From Gemmatimonadota bacterium (lineage in GTDB: Bacteria; Latescibacterota; UBA2968; UBA8231), in contig VXOR01000021.1 in the NCBI GenBank assembly GCA_009840005.1, positions 1-64,000 on the forward strand: a stretch of 64,000 nt of DNA, written 5' to 3'. The notes under the pieces were generated by a model, which ran no database searches, was not told the origin of the DNA, and was given only the letters and a program-made list of their open reading frames with translations. Below, in pieces: positions 31,729-41,217 of the stretch (positions within the stretch are counted from its first letter, which is position 1; each line of letters begins with the position of its first letter). Both the position numbers and the translations under genes were made by a program.

Positions 31729-32691
31729 TCACACCGCCACATTATTCCGCGGCCGCCCCTCCAAAAACGCAATCACATTATCGACCGCACCCTCGTTCAG
31801 CAAATCCACCCCCTCGGGCGTCTGATCCGCCGCATGAGGCGTCAGCACCACCTGCTCGCAATCGAGAATGGGATCGTCGCTCGGCAGCGGCTCCTGTGGA
31901 AACACATCCAGCCCGGCTCCGCCCAGATGCCCAGACAACAGAGCATCGCGCAGAGCGTTTATATCCAGCACGTCGCCGCGCGCGCCGTTCAACACCAGCG
32001 CTCCCTCCTTCATCAGGCCAAACTCGCGCGCCCCGAGCAAGTGCCGGGTATCCTCGGTCAACTTCACGTGCAAGCTGACCACATCCGCGGTCTGCAACAA
32101 CTCGTCGAGTTCCACAAAGCGCACCCCGTATTCGGCCGCGCGCTCCGGCGACGGATTGAAAGTCCACGCAATGACCTCCATGCCGACAGCCCGCCCCAAC
32201 CGCGCCATCTCCGCGCCAATCGGCCCCGTGCCCACCACGCCTAACACCTTCCCTTGCAGCATGGTGTTCATCTCGCGCGTCCAGCGGCCAGCCTTTAGCT
32301 CGGCGGTCTGGAAATAGGCGCGCTTGGACAGGGCGAACATCAGCCCGAACATGTGCTCGGCCACCACGGGCGCGGTGCGGCCAGGCTGGTTCGACACCAC
32401 GACCCCGAGTTCCTTGGCAAGCGCCAAGTCGATCATGTCCGTGCCAATGGAGCAGGTGGCAATCATCTTGAGCGCGGGCAAGCGGCGCATTTCCTCGCGC
32501 CACGTTACTACCCCGCGCGTGTTGATGATGATTTGCACACCCTCGGCCCGCGCGATCTTCTCGTCCGCACTTTGCGGCGTATCCTCAAAGAGCGTGACAT
32601 CCCCATAGGGAACGAGCCGCTGCAAATGCGGCGAACCGGCGATCTGGATTGGATTGTCGCCGGGCACTACGATCTGTACGCGTTCTGACAT
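31729..32691 (-). CDS. D-isomer specific 2-hydroxyacid dehydrogenase
   Basis: 320 aa. The NAD-binding domain carries GKVLGVVGTGPIGAEMARLGRAVGMEVIAW, and the catalytic residues are visible as Arg in NGARGDVLD, Glu in AGLDVFPQEPLP and His in VLTPHAADQT. It reduces or oxidises a 2-keto or 2-hydroxy acid such as glyoxylate, hydroxypyruvate or phosphoglycerate-like substrates. GAGG precedes the ATG. It is divergently oriented from the MDR dehydrogenase at 32771. Confidence 0.9.
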   Translation of the reverse strand: MSERVQIVVPGDNPIQIAGSPHLQRLVPYGDVTLFEDTPQSADEKIARAEGVQIIINTRGVVTWREEMRRLPALKMIATCSIGTDMIDLALAKELGVVVSNQPGRTAPVVAEHMFGLMFALSKRAYFQTAELKAGRWTREMNTMLQGKVLGVVGTGPIGAEMARLGRAVGMEVIAWTFNPSPERAAEYGVRFVELDELLQTADVVSLHVKLTEDTRHLLGAREFGLMKEGALVLNGARGDVLDINALRDALLSGHLGGAGLDVFPQEPLPSDDPILDCEQVVLTPHAADQTPEGVDLLNEGAVDNVIAFLEGRPRNNVAV

Positions 32692-32770
32692 GGCATATCC
32701 TCGCTGAGAAGTGTATATTTTGGCCCGCTATAAACCCAAAAAACGCGTCCAACGTCAAGCGAGTCGCCCC

Positions 32771-33793
32771 ATGCCCCGAGCACTCATCGCCCCGGCCGCC
32801 GAGCAAGTAGCCTTCCAAGAATTCGAATCGCCACCACTATCAGCAGGCCAAGTCCGCGTCAAAAGCCTGTACGCGGCCGCCAAGCACGGCACTGAAATGT
32901 CGATGTTTAAGGGGTACGCCGGCCCGCGCGGCCGCTTCGACTCCGAGCTTCGCATCTTCGACCATCAAGGCGAGGGCGTCCAATACCCCGTATCGCTGGG
33001 CAACATGGGCGTCGGCGAAGTAGTAGAACTAGGGCCGGGCGTCACGCGGCTCAAAGAAGGCGACCGCATCTTTGCCTATGGGCCGTTCCGCGAGGAACAC
33101 GTCTGGCCCGCAGCCGCGCGCCGCTTGCCCGCAGACGTCCCTTGGCAAGCGGCCGTCTGCCTCGACCCGGCGGATTTTGCCCTCGGCGCAGTGCGCGACG
33201 GGCACGTCCGCATCGGCGACGCCGTAGCCGTCTCGGGCCTTGGGGCCATCAGCCTGATGGCCGTGCAATTCTGCCGCTTGGCCGGTGCCCATCCCATCAT
33301 CGCCCTCGACCCGCTGGCCAACCGGCGCGAAGCAGCCCGCGCCTGCGGAGCCGACCTCGTCCTCGACCCCACCCAATGCGATGCTGGCCTGGAGATCAAG
33401 AAGGCCACGGCCAACCGAGGCGCGGACGTGATCATTGATTACAGCGGGCATCCCGCGGCCATGCAGCAAGCCCTGCGCGGAGTCGCCTACCGGGGAACGA
33501 TCGTGGCTGGCGCGTATCCCGGCGCGTGGACGACGGGGATAGACTTGGGTGCCGAAGCCCATATGAACCGGCCACACATCGTATTCTCGCGCGCCAATAG
33601 CGAGCCAAACCCCGACCACCCCAATTGGGACAACGACCGCATCTACGACGTCTGCTGGCGCATACTCGCTGCCGGCCAAGTCGATTGCCTGCCCATCGTG
33701 CAGCCCATCGTATCCTTTGACGACCTGCTCGACGCGTACCCCAAAATTGCCACCCAACCCGAAACAAACATCAAGCTCGGCGTCCAGTTTTAA
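32771..33793 (+). CDS. Zinc-binding (MDR) dehydrogenase family protein
   Basis: 340 aa, same superfamily and same unusual N-terminal type as 1954-2970. It has a Rossmann half with DAVAVSGLGAISLMAVQFCRLAG, the acidic residue in IIALDPLANRREAARACGADLVLDP, and VIIDYSGHPAAMQQALRGVAYRGTIV. The classic zinc Cys is absent; AAKHGTEMSMFKGY occupies its place. The start at 32771 aligns with the family; an in-frame GTG at 32711 would add 20 basic residues. It is followed 27 bp later by a TIM-barrel epimerase, a common pair in carbohydrate catabolism clusters. Confidence 0.83.
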   Translation: MPRALIAPAAEQVAFQEFESPPLSAGQVRVKSLYAAAKHGTEMSMFKGYAGPRGRFDSELRIFDHQGEGVQYPVSLGNMGVGEVVELGPGVTRLKEGDRIFAYGPFREEHVWPAAARRLPADVPWQAAVCLDPADFALGAVRDGHVRIGDAVAVSGLGAISLMAVQFCRLAGAHPIIALDPLANRREAARACGADLVLDPTQCDAGLEIKKATANRGADVIIDYSGHPAAMQQALRGVAYRGTIVAGAYPGAWTTGIDLGAEAHMNRPHIVFSRANSEPNPDHPNWDNDRIYDVCWRILAAGQVDCLPIVQPIVSFDDLLDAYPKIATQPETNIKLGVQF

Positions 33794-33820
33794 CGCTGGA
33801 GCGCCACAAGAAAGGACGCC

Positions 33821-34624
33821 ATGAAAATCGCCTTACAGGAAGGGCTGCTGCCCGGAGAAAGCCTCGCGGAAAAGCTCGATTTTGCCGAATCGCTCGCCAT
33901 CGAAGGCCTAGAAGTCGGCGGCAGATCGCGCCTGTACGACCACGTCGAAGAATACGAAAAGGCCCTCGCCGGCCGCTCCATCCAAATCGCTTCCATCTGC
34001 GGCCAAGAGACCTTTGACTGGCTCGACCCAGACCCGGGCAAGCGCGCCAACAGCCTCGCCGAGACCCGCCGCCAGCTAGAAGCCTGCGGTCACTTCCAAG
34101 CCGTCGGCCAGATCGTCCCCCCCATCTTTGGGCCGCCGCGCATCCCCGACCTGTCGCCGCTGCAAGACGCCATTTCCCTAGAGAAGGCCCTGCTCGTCGA
34201 ACTAGTCAAAGACCTCGCCGCCCATGCCGCTAGCCACGGCACCCTGCTCCTGCTCGAACCCCTCAACCGCTACGAGCAACACCTCTTGCGCCGCCAAGCC
34301 GACGGCGTCGAAATCATCGAGCGCGCTGGTAGCCCCCAAGGCGTGGCCTTGCTCAGCGACTTCTTCCACATGCACATCGAAGAAACCGACACCCCGGCCG
34401 CCTTCCGCCAGGCCGGCAAACACGTCGCCCATGTCCACATGGCCGACAACACGCGCATGCAGCCGGGCACTGGCGACATCGATTGGTGCGCCGGCTTACA
34501 GGCCCTCAAGGACATCGGCTTTAGCGGCTATCTAGCCTACGAGTGTGGCCTAGCGGGCGAACCCAAAGACGCACTGACAAAATCGGTGCAATTCGTGCGC
34601 GAAACCATCGCCCAACTCGACTGA
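33821..34624 (+). CDS. Sugar phosphate isomerase/epimerase (TIM barrel)
   Basis: 267 aa. Metal-binding strands typical of the xylose isomerase-like family are present: LLLLEPLNRYEQHLL (Glu), VALLSDFFHMHIEE (Asp, His), VAHVHMADNTRMQPGTGDIDW (His, Asp) and YLAYECGLAG (Glu). The family includes hydroxypyruvate isomerases and tagatose epimerases. AAAGGA precedes the ATG. It probably forms a two-gene operon with the MDR dehydrogenase. A MITE-like element begins at its stop codon. Confidence 0.85.
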   Translation: MKIALQEGLLPGESLAEKLDFAESLAIEGLEVGGRSRLYDHVEEYEKALAGRSIQIASICGQETFDWLDPDPGKRANSLAETRRQLEACGHFQAVGQIVPPIFGPPRIPDLSPLQDAISLEKALLVELVKDLAAHAASHGTLLLLEPLNRYEQHLLRRQADGVEIIERAGSPQGVALLSDFFHMHIEETDTPAAFRQAGKHVAHVHMADNTRMQPGTGDIDWCAGLQALKDIGFSGYLAYECGLAGEPKDALTKSVQFVRETIAQLD

Positions 34625-34731
34625 TATAGCAATGCGGCATGATTTGAACGGTTCGAGCGGCTTATCGTCTTGTGCATCCTACTCTGCGTCTATCTGCGGA
34701 TCACCTTGGAAATGATGTAGGATTGCTATAT
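34624..34731. repeat. MITE-like element with terminal inverted repeats (about 108 bp)
   Basis: The ends ATATAGCAAT (34624-34633) and ATTGCTATAT (34722-34731) are perfect 10-bp inverted repeats; weaker complementarity continues inward for about 15 more bases. The interior holds ATCTGCGGAT, linking it to the repeats at 7610 and 60680. Its left end overlaps the stop of the epimerase gene (TGATAT) and its right end includes the first two bases of the ppk start codon. Confidence 0.6.
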
Positions 34732-36820
34732 GAGCGAAATCGCCCACCCACCCACGTACGAGCGCCCCGAGCTCTACATCAACCGCGAACTCTCGTGGCT
34801 CGACTTCAACGCCCGCGTACTCGAAGAAGCCCAAGACGAGCGCAACCCCCTGCTAGAGCGCGTCAAGTTCATGGCCATTGTCGCCAGCAATCTCGACGAG
34901 TTCTACGAAATCCGGGTAGCCGGTCTGCTGCAATTGCACGAATCGGGGGCCAATCCCAGCCGCCCCGACGGCCTGACCCCGGCCGAACAACTCGAGCGCA
35001 TAACCCAACAAGCCCACGAGCAAGTCGCCGAACAGTACCGCTGCTGGAACGAGGACCTCATCCCGGCCCTAGCCGCCGAAGGCATCTACTTCTGGGAGGC
35101 GCGCCTGCTCAAAGACGAGCACCTCGACTTCGTGCGCCAGTACTGGCGGGAAGAACTCGAGCCGATCCTCACGCCTATCGTCGTCGATCCGGCCCATCCC
35201 TTCCCCCATGTGCTCAACAAGGCCCTGTGCATCGGTGCCCTGCTCGAAGAACAGGGACAGACGATGATGGGCGTGGCGACCGTGCCGCGAGTGCTGCCGC
35301 GCATCTTGCGCCTGCCCGACCAAGGCGACGGTCTCCATTTTGTGACCTTGGCCGGGATCATGGACCTACAAGTCAACGAACTGTTCTTCGGCTACGAAGT
35401 CATCGGCTCGGCCCCATTCCGCATCACCCGCAACAGCGAGCTGTACGTCAATGAAGAAGACGCCGACAATTTGCTGGAAGAAATCGAGGAGCAGGTCACC
35501 AAGCAGCGCCAAGCCGATGCCGTGCGGCTAGAGATCGCTCCGGGCGCACCCGACCAGCTAGTATCGCTTTTGCAACAGCAATTCGATCTCGACGACAGCC
35601 TAGTCTTTCGGGTCAATGGGCCGGTCAACCTCCATCGGGTTATGACCCTTTACGGCCTCGTCTCGCGCCCCGCCCTCAAGGACCCTCCCTTCACACCCGT
35701 CGAGCGCGATTTCCCCGCAGACCCCGACGCCTTCTTCGACTCCATCCGCGCTGGCGATATTCTCCTGCATCACCCCTACGAATCGTTTTCTACGGTAATC
35801 GACTTCATCCGCATGGCAGCCAACGACCCCAAAGTGCTGGCTATCAAACAAACCATCTACCGCACGGGCGACGATTCAGAGGTGGGGCAGGCGCTCATCG
35901 ACGCAGCCGAGCGCCGCAAGGAAGTGACCGTGCTCGTCGAGCTAAAAGCCCGCGGCGACGAAGCAGCCAACATCGAATGGGCCAAGCGCCTCGAAGACAG
36001 CGGCATCCACGTGATCTATGGCATCATGGGCCTGAAGACTCATTGCAAGCTCTCGATGCTGGTGCGCCGCGATCAAGATCGCCTGCGCCGCTACGCCCAC
36101 TTGGGTACCGGCAATTACAACCACACCACGGCAAGGCTCTACACGGATCTGGGGCTGATTACCGCCGAGCCAACGATCACCGCGGAGGTGGCCGAGGTTT
36201 TCAACATGCTCACCGCCCACAGCCGCATCAGTCAATTTGAAAAACTGCTAGTCGCGCCCTCCGGGCTGATGCAGGGTATGCTCGACCGCATCGAGCGCGA
36301 AAGCGAGCACGCCCGCGCCGGTCGGCCGGCCGCTATTATCGCCAAGATGAACGGCCTCATGGACCCGGCGATCATCAAGGCCCTGTACGCGGCCTCGCAG
36401 GCTGGCGTTGAAATCGATCTGATCGTGCGCGGCATTTGCTGCTTGCGCGCCGGGCTCGACGGCATCAGCGAGAACATCCGCGTGTATAGCATCATTGGCC
36501 GCTTCTTAGAGCACAGCCGCGTCTTTTACTTTGCCAACGGCGGCGACGAAGAAGTCTGGCTCGGCAGCGCAGACTGGATGGATCGCAACCTGCGCAGCCG
36601 GGTCGAAGTCGTCTTCCCCATCTTGGACCCGGGTCTGAAGCGGCGCGTCTATCGCGAGCTGCTCGCATACGCGCTGGTTGACCGCGCCAAATCTCGGCAG
36701 ATGCGCCCAGACGGCACGTACATCCGCCGCCAATCCGAGTGCGGTTCTCCCGGCCACAGCATGCAGGATCTGCTCATGCACACGGCCCTCGGCGAAGATA
36801 TCGACGTCCTGGAGAATTAG
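34730..36820 (+). CDS. ppk1: Polyphosphate kinase 1
   Basis: 696 aa, full length for PPK1. The N-terminal domain starts YINRELSWLDFNARVLEEAQD; the head and catalytic domains carry HHPYESFSTVIDFIRMAANDP, IKQTIYRTGDDSEVGQALIDAAERRKEVTVLVELKARGDEAANIEWAKRL and YAHLGTGNYNHTTARLYTDLGL, which holds the catalytic His. It polymerises ATP gamma-phosphate into polyphosphate for phosphate and energy storage. No Shine-Dalgarno is seen because the upstream 100 bp are a MITE-like repeat whose end merges with the start codon. Confidence 0.95.
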   Translation: MSEIAHPPTYERPELYINRELSWLDFNARVLEEAQDERNPLLERVKFMAIVASNLDEFYEIRVAGLLQLHESGANPSRPDGLTPAEQLERITQQAHEQVAEQYRCWNEDLIPALAAEGIYFWEARLLKDEHLDFVRQYWREELEPILTPIVVDPAHPFPHVLNKALCIGALLEEQGQTMMGVATVPRVLPRILRLPDQGDGLHFVTLAGIMDLQVNELFFGYEVIGSAPFRITRNSELYVNEEDADNLLEEIEEQVTKQRQADAVRLEIAPGAPDQLVSLLQQQFDLDDSLVFRVNGPVNLHRVMTLYGLVSRPALKDPPFTPVERDFPADPDAFFDSIRAGDILLHHPYESFSTVIDFIRMAANDPKVLAIKQTIYRTGDDSEVGQALIDAAERRKEVTVLVELKARGDEAANIEWAKRLEDSGIHVIYGIMGLKTHCKLSMLVRRDQDRLRRYAHLGTGNYNHTTARLYTDLGLITAEPTITAEVAEVFNMLTAHSRISQFEKLLVAPSGLMQGMLDRIERESEHARAGRPAAIIAKMNGLMDPAIIKALYAASQAGVEIDLIVRGICCLRAGLDGISENIRVYSIIGRFLEHSRVFYFANGGDEEVWLGSADWMDRNLRSRVEVVFPILDPGLKRRVYRELLAYALVDRAKSRQMRPDGTYIRRQSECGSPGHSMQDLLMHTALGEDIDVLEN

Positions 36821-36912
36821 CGGCAAGGAACCCGACGCACGACCATTGCGTTAAGGTAACTGATGTTACGCAGTACGTGGCCGGTGGTTGGTTTTCGGCC
36901 CGATTCCCCCTG

Positions 36913-36941
36913 GTAGGGGGCGGCTTGAAATCGCCCCCTAC
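36913..36941. repeat. Palindromic repeat, GTAGGGGGCG...CGCCCCCTAC (copy 2)
   Basis: Perfect 10-bp arms (36913-36922 and 36932-36941) with a nine-base loop between ppk1 and the GlmU-like gene. It shares its outer sequence with the elements at 6743-6773 and 58319-58378. Confidence 0.6.
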
Positions 36942-36962
36942 GAATTACAAGAAAGAGACTCA

Positions 36963-38459
36963 ATGCACGACCTGCTCGCAGAAATCAATTCGCCAATCCT
37001 AGACGACATCCACCGCATCGGCATCGTTTTGGCGGCTGGCCATGGCATGCGCATCCGCTCGGAGACCTCCAAGATGCTGCACGAAATCTGGGGCCAGCCA
37101 ACGGCCGTGCGCGTGGCCCGCGCCGTGCAAGAGGGCCTCGACAGCCCCAATCAGGTCATCGTCGTGGGCATCAAGGGCATAGACGTCGCCCGCGCGGCCG
37201 GCCCCCAACCGGGGCGTCTTTTCTCGTACCAAGAAAACCCAGTCCTCGGCCAGCCGGCTGGAACCGGCGACGCCGTACGCGTCGGTCTCCAAGCCTTTCC
37301 CGCAGCGGCGACCGACCGCGACGTGTACATCTTTTTAGGGGATATGGGGTTGTTGACCGGGCAGGTAGTAGCTCAATTCCGCACCAGCTTTGAAAACGCC
37401 GACTGCGACATGATGGTGCTCACCGGCCTGTACAGCGGCCCGGCCGAGACCAACTCCTATGGCCGCATCGTGCGCGTGCCAGCCACCGACGCCTCCGGGC
37501 AGCCAGCGGGTGAAGACCGCGACAAAGTCATTGAAATCAGGGAGCACAAGGACATCCTCAGCCTCGACGCGACAACGCCTTACGAAGCCGCTTACAATGG
37601 CCGCACCTACACCTTCACGCGCCAAGAGCTATTGGAAACGCGCGAGATCAACACCGGCGTCGTCGCCTTCAGAGAACATGCGCTGCGCACGTACATCCAG
37701 CATCTCAACACCGACAATGCCCAAGGCGAATTGTTGCTGACCGACCTAGTGCAAATTTTCAATCAGCACCAACTCGTGGTGCGAGCCGCCACAGCCGATA
37801 GCGAAGAGGAACTCCTCGCCTTCAACGTCAAAAGCGTCTGGCGTCAGATGGAGGCCATAGCTCGCCGCTGGGCCTACGATAAACTCAAGGACACCATCAC
37901 CATCGCCGACGAGGAGGACTTCTTCATCGCCGACGAGGTCATCGAGCAGATCCTCAACATGGACGCGGAGTGCGGTCCCTTAGACATCGTCATCGGCAAG
38001 GGCACCTACATCGGCCCCCAAGTCCAACTCAACCGTCGCGTTACCATCGGCGACCGCAGCCATCTGAGCGGCCACATAGTGCTAGGCGAGGGGGTACAAA
38101 TCGGCGTTGGCGTCGAAATGAGCACGTACCCAAGTCAAACCCTCGCGCTCGACGACGAAGTCGAAGTGCTCAGCCGCAATATCATCAAGGGGAATCTGCG
38201 AATTGGCGCACACAGCCGCATTGAGTCTGGCGTGCTCCTGACTGGCAGCGACGAACATCCCATGCGCGTGGGCGAGCGCGTGACCATCAAGGGCACCAGC
38301 TACCTCTACGGCTGCCAAATCGACGACGACCTGCTCATCGAGCACTCCGTCATCAAGTGCAAACGGGTCGAACAGGTGCGCCGCCGCGACGGCACCATCC
38401 AGCCCGTCCGCTACGTCCTGCCGCAGCCCGAGGGCCTCGACTCCATCGCCGACCTATGA
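36963..38459 (+). CDS. GlmU-like nucleotidyltransferase with left-handed beta-helix domain
   Basis: 498 aa. The N-terminal 260 residues form a pyrophosphorylase-like domain (IGIVLAAGHGMRIRSETSKMLHEIWGQP, GTGDAVRVGLQAF, FLGDMGLLTG, ETNSYGRIV, EINTGVVAF); the C-terminal part has hexapeptide repeats (IVIGKGTYIGPQVQLNRRVTIGDRSHLSGHIVLGEGVQIG). This is the GlmU architecture (UDP-GlcNAc synthesis), but the nucleotide loop reads AAGHGMR instead of AAGxGTR and the sequence is distant from true GlmU. It is more likely a sugar-phosphate nucleotidyltransferase with a different substrate. The stop overlaps the convergent formamidase gene by six bases. Confidence 0.78.
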   Translation: MHDLLAEINSPILDDIHRIGIVLAAGHGMRIRSETSKMLHEIWGQPTAVRVARAVQEGLDSPNQVIVVGIKGIDVARAAGPQPGRLFSYQENPVLGQPAGTGDAVRVGLQAFPAAATDRDVYIFLGDMGLLTGQVVAQFRTSFENADCDMMVLTGLYSGPAETNSYGRIVRVPATDASGQPAGEDRDKVIEIREHKDILSLDATTPYEAAYNGRTYTFTRQELLETREINTGVVAFREHALRTYIQHLNTDNAQGELLLTDLVQIFNQHQLVVRAATADSEEELLAFNVKSVWRQMEAIARRWAYDKLKDTITIADEEDFFIADEVIEQILNMDAECGPLDIVIGKGTYIGPQVQLNRRVTIGDRSHLSGHIVLGEGVQIGVGVEMSTYPSQTLALDDEVEVLSRNIIKGNLRIGAHSRIESGVLLTGSDEHPMRVGERVTIKGTSYLYGCQIDDDLLIEHSVIKCKRVEQVRRRDGTIQPVRYVLPQPEGLDSIADL

Positions 38460-39374
38460 GCGCTCGGCTCCCATAGCCGAGAGCAGCGACTTGGCGACCT
38501 TGCAGACCATCGTGTAAGCCGGGTCGTACACATTCCCCATATCGTATTCCACGCACTGCCCCAAGAGCGCGTGGGCACTCAACTCAGAGAGTCCGTAGTC
38601 TTCGGTAAGCCAGTTGATTAGCTCAGTGGTGGCGTGCTGCACGCATTGATCCAAAGGACGCGCATTGCCAGCCGCGAGAATGTGCGTGTCGTTTTCAGCG
38701 CGGGGCCAGCCAATCTGCTTGCCTTTGATCACATCCACGCTAAATGTCGTGTCAAAGGAGATTTCCACGCCCGTGCCGACGATCTCGCCGTCGCCTTGGA
38801 CGGCGTGCCCATCGCCTAAGTGGAAGAGCGCCCCTGGGGCCTCAACCGGCAGATAGACGGTCACGCCGGTGACAAAGCCCCGGTAGTCCATGTTGCCGCC
38901 GTGGGTCGCAGAGGTCGCCGTGGAAATGGCCTGACCGCGCGGCGGAGCCACCCCGAAACAGCCTACCATCGGGTTGAGGGGCAGCACCAAACCCGGCAGA
39001 ACATCCGGCTGCGTTGTCGTGCCCGCGGCTAGGTCAATTGGCCACCGCAGCGGCTGTTCTTCGCGCTTAATCCCAGTTGTAAAACCCGGGTCCAGCACAT
39101 TGGGCGCGATGGCCCAACCCGTCCAGCCCCAGTCGCGGTTGGGATAGAGCTTGTCGAAGTGAACCACCAAGGTGTCGCCCGGCTCGGCTCCCTCTATGTA
39201 GAAAGGACCCGTCATCGGGTTCCCGCGCTCAGCGACCCGCTCGCCGTGCTGGTCCCAGCCGCGGGCGTCAACGGTCGTGGTAGAAACCGTATCGCCGGGG
39301 GCAATGGCCAGCACGGGCTCGTGCCAGCCGATGGTATTGTGGTAGTGGGTGGGAGTGAATTCGTGATGCGCCAT
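38454..39374 (-). CDS. Acetamidase/formamidase family protein
   Basis: 306 aa. Conserved family motifs are present: HYHNTIGWHEPVLAIAPGDTV near the N-terminus, GPFYIEGAEPGDTLVVHF, NPMVGCFGVAPP, ATHGGNMDYRGFVTGVTVYLPVEAPGALFHLGDGHAVQGDGEI. It hydrolyses short amides to ammonia and a carboxylate; together with the urease locus this points to use of organic nitrogen. GAGG lies before the ATG. Confidence 0.92.
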   Translation of the reverse strand: MAHHEFTPTHYHNTIGWHEPVLAIAPGDTVSTTTVDARGWDQHGERVAERGNPMTGPFYIEGAEPGDTLVVHFDKLYPNRDWGWTGWAIAPNVLDPGFTTGIKREEQPLRWPIDLAAGTTTQPDVLPGLVLPLNPMVGCFGVAPPRGQAISTATSATHGGNMDYRGFVTGVTVYLPVEAPGALFHLGDGHAVQGDGEIVGTGVEISFDTTFSVDVIKGKQIGWPRAENDTHILAAGNARPLDQCVQHATTELINWLTEDYGLSELSAHALLGQCVEYDMGNVYDPAYTMVCKVAKSLLSAMGAERS

Positions 39375-39436
39375 AAGACCTCGCAGAAGGTGTGGAGTGC
39401 ATGGGAAAACCGCTAGCTAAGAGCTTGCAAAGCTAC

Positions 39437-40333
39437 TCAAATTTCCAAAGCGGAAAAAGGCGACAGAAAGAACGCGGCTAGGTCGCCTTGGGCCGCGGCC
39501 TGTTCTAACACCCCTATTTCCGCGCCCAACTCGTCCGCAATCCACACCCGCACGCCTGCATCCGCCACAGTATCTTCCAGGTGCCCGACGAACTGGTCCA
39601 ACACCTGCCGTCGCACTTGAGAGTGCATCCCACCCGCGTCAAAACACTCGGCACCAAAGCGCGACACATGCTCCTTTTTAGCACTGAGTTCGGCGCACCC
39701 CAGCGCCAACGCCAAAATGACGCGGTGCAGCACGCCAGCGAAATCCACATCGACCTGTTCAAGCAAAGCGGCCACCGACGGCTGCGGCAACGAGCGCACA
39801 AAAGCCACCTTGCCGGTTAGCTCTTGCAACATTTGGCCGTCGGCGTGCAGGTCAATGGCGCTGGGGCCGGTCCACGTTTCGGGCACGAGCTTTGCCAAGG
39901 CTGCGACTTTGGGCTGTCGATCGGGCCAAAAGCCCAGCTCGGAACAGCCGACCAAGGCGCGGGCCTGCTCGCGCATCTCTTCCAAACGCCGAAAAGCGCA
40001 CTCCCAACCCTGCTTGTAGAGTGCGTCAAATGAGTCGCTGGCCAGCTTAGTGACAGCGGCGTTGAGGTCGCCACCGCTTGCCTCTTCCAGCGCCAAGTCC
40101 ATGCACGCCAAGCCCTGCTCCATGCCTTGGCGCAACTGGTCGCGGCCAAGGGCGATGCCCGTGCGATTGCGCTGGGCAAAGCCCAACCCGCGGATCCGCA
40201 AATAGGCCCGCAGCGAATCCATAAAACGCGGCGGCAACTGCTCGTATTCAAGGCCCGCAGCGACCACTTGGCCGATGAAACTATTGTGGTCGAGCGGGAC
40301 TTGGTTGAGATCGACGCGCGCTAGCCGGCTCAC
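39437..40333 (-). CDS. Hypothetical protein, helical, coupled to the upstream gene
   Basis: 298 aa, cytosolic, rich in Leu, Ala and charged residues, consistent with an all-helical repeat-like fold (LDHNSFIGQVVAAGLEYEQLPPRFMDSLRAYLRIRG, MEQGLACMDLALEEASGGDLNAAVTKLASDSFDALYKQGWECAF). No family assigned. The GTG start at 40333 overlaps the stop of the 40330-41097 gene by four bases (GTGA), so the two are translated together. Confidence 0.6.
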   Translation of the reverse strand: MSRLARVDLNQVPLDHNSFIGQVVAAGLEYEQLPPRFMDSLRAYLRIRGLGFAQRNRTGIALGRDQLRQGMEQGLACMDLALEEASGGDLNAAVTKLASDSFDALYKQGWECAFRRLEEMREQARALVGCSELGFWPDRQPKVAALAKLVPETWTGPSAIDLHADGQMLQELTGKVAFVRSLPQPSVAALLEQVDVDFAGVLHRVILALALGCAELSAKKEHVSRFGAECFDAGGMHSQVRRQVLDQFVGHLEDTVADAGVRVWIADELGAEIGVLEQAAAQGDLAAFFLSPFSALEI

Positions 40334-41097
40334 GAGGCTCCTCCGCCAGCCCGTTCCCACGCGCCGCGCAGTACGGTCGCTAGCAACTCGGGCGCGGCTT
40401 GGTGCAAGGCGTAGATGACCTCGCGGATCTCCGGGTCGTTGATCGGCGGCAGCATCACGGCTTGGCCCGATTCCGACAGCAAGCTAAAGGCCGGAACCGT
40501 GCCCCAATCCGGCAGTCCTCCGACTTGGGCGTGCATGTCAATGCTATCGACCTTGTCGAGAAAGGCGTCCTCTAGCAGGCTCTGATCCACCTTGTACAAG
40601 AGCGCGGCGCGCTTGCTGTGATCGTCCAACGCCGCGACCGCTTCAAGCCATTCCCACGATACCTTGGTGCGGTTGCCGTGGTAGTAAACCGGATCGAGCG
40701 TGTCTTCTACCGCACGCGCAAATGACTCCGCCGACATGGTTTGCAACAGCGCGGTGTTAAACCTCGCCAGCTTGTACTCGCCGGGAGCGACCAATTCGGC
40801 GATGATCTCCGACGGCAGCTTATCGACGACAGCGGGCAAGTACCCCGGGCGGCCTTGGGCGTCCATGCCGGTCAGCGAGAGCACCTCCTCGGGGTTTTCG
40901 TCTATGGCCACCAGCGCGGCTTGTTCCTCCACCGCCTGCGCCCTAAGCAGCGCACGGGCCTCGTCGGCGCGCCCTTCGCGCAGCATCTGGCGCAATTCGA
41001 CGTTCTTGGCGATCAATTCTTCCAGCTCGCCCGACCACTCCCCTAGCACCACCCGGTCGCCCTGCACTTGCAGGGCATCGTTCTCGTGCTGGGCCAT
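40330..41097 (-). CDS. Hypothetical protein, possibly DUF6178-like
   Basis: 255 aa, acidic, predicted helical. Segments VVDKLPSEIIAELVAPGEYKLARFNTALLQTM and HGNRTKVSWEWLEAVAALDDHSKRAALLYKVDQSLLEDAF resemble the helical bundle pattern of DUF6178 proteins, but I hold that match with low confidence. A strong AGGAGG precedes the ATG. It is the first gene of a two-gene unit with 39437-40333. Function unknown. Confidence 0.6.
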   Translation of the reverse strand: MAQHENDALQVQGDRVVLGEWSGELEELIAKNVELRQMLREGRADEARALLRAQAVEEQAALVAIDENPEEVLSLTGMDAQGRPGYLPAVVDKLPSEIIAELVAPGEYKLARFNTALLQTMSAESFARAVEDTLDPVYYHGNRTKVSWEWLEAVAALDDHSKRAALLYKVDQSLLEDAFLDKVDSIDMHAQVGGLPDWGTVPAFSLLSESGQAVMLPPINDPEIREVIYALHQAAPELLATVLRGAWERAGGGAS

Positions 41098-41217
41098 CGG
41101 TCCTCCTGTGTGGAATGGATTGGAATTGGGGGCGGTCTTAAGGTAGGTTAAGCAGTGGATCGCGTCAAGATAAATTTGTTCTAACCTATTATTTATATTA
41201 TACTTAAATAAAATTTT

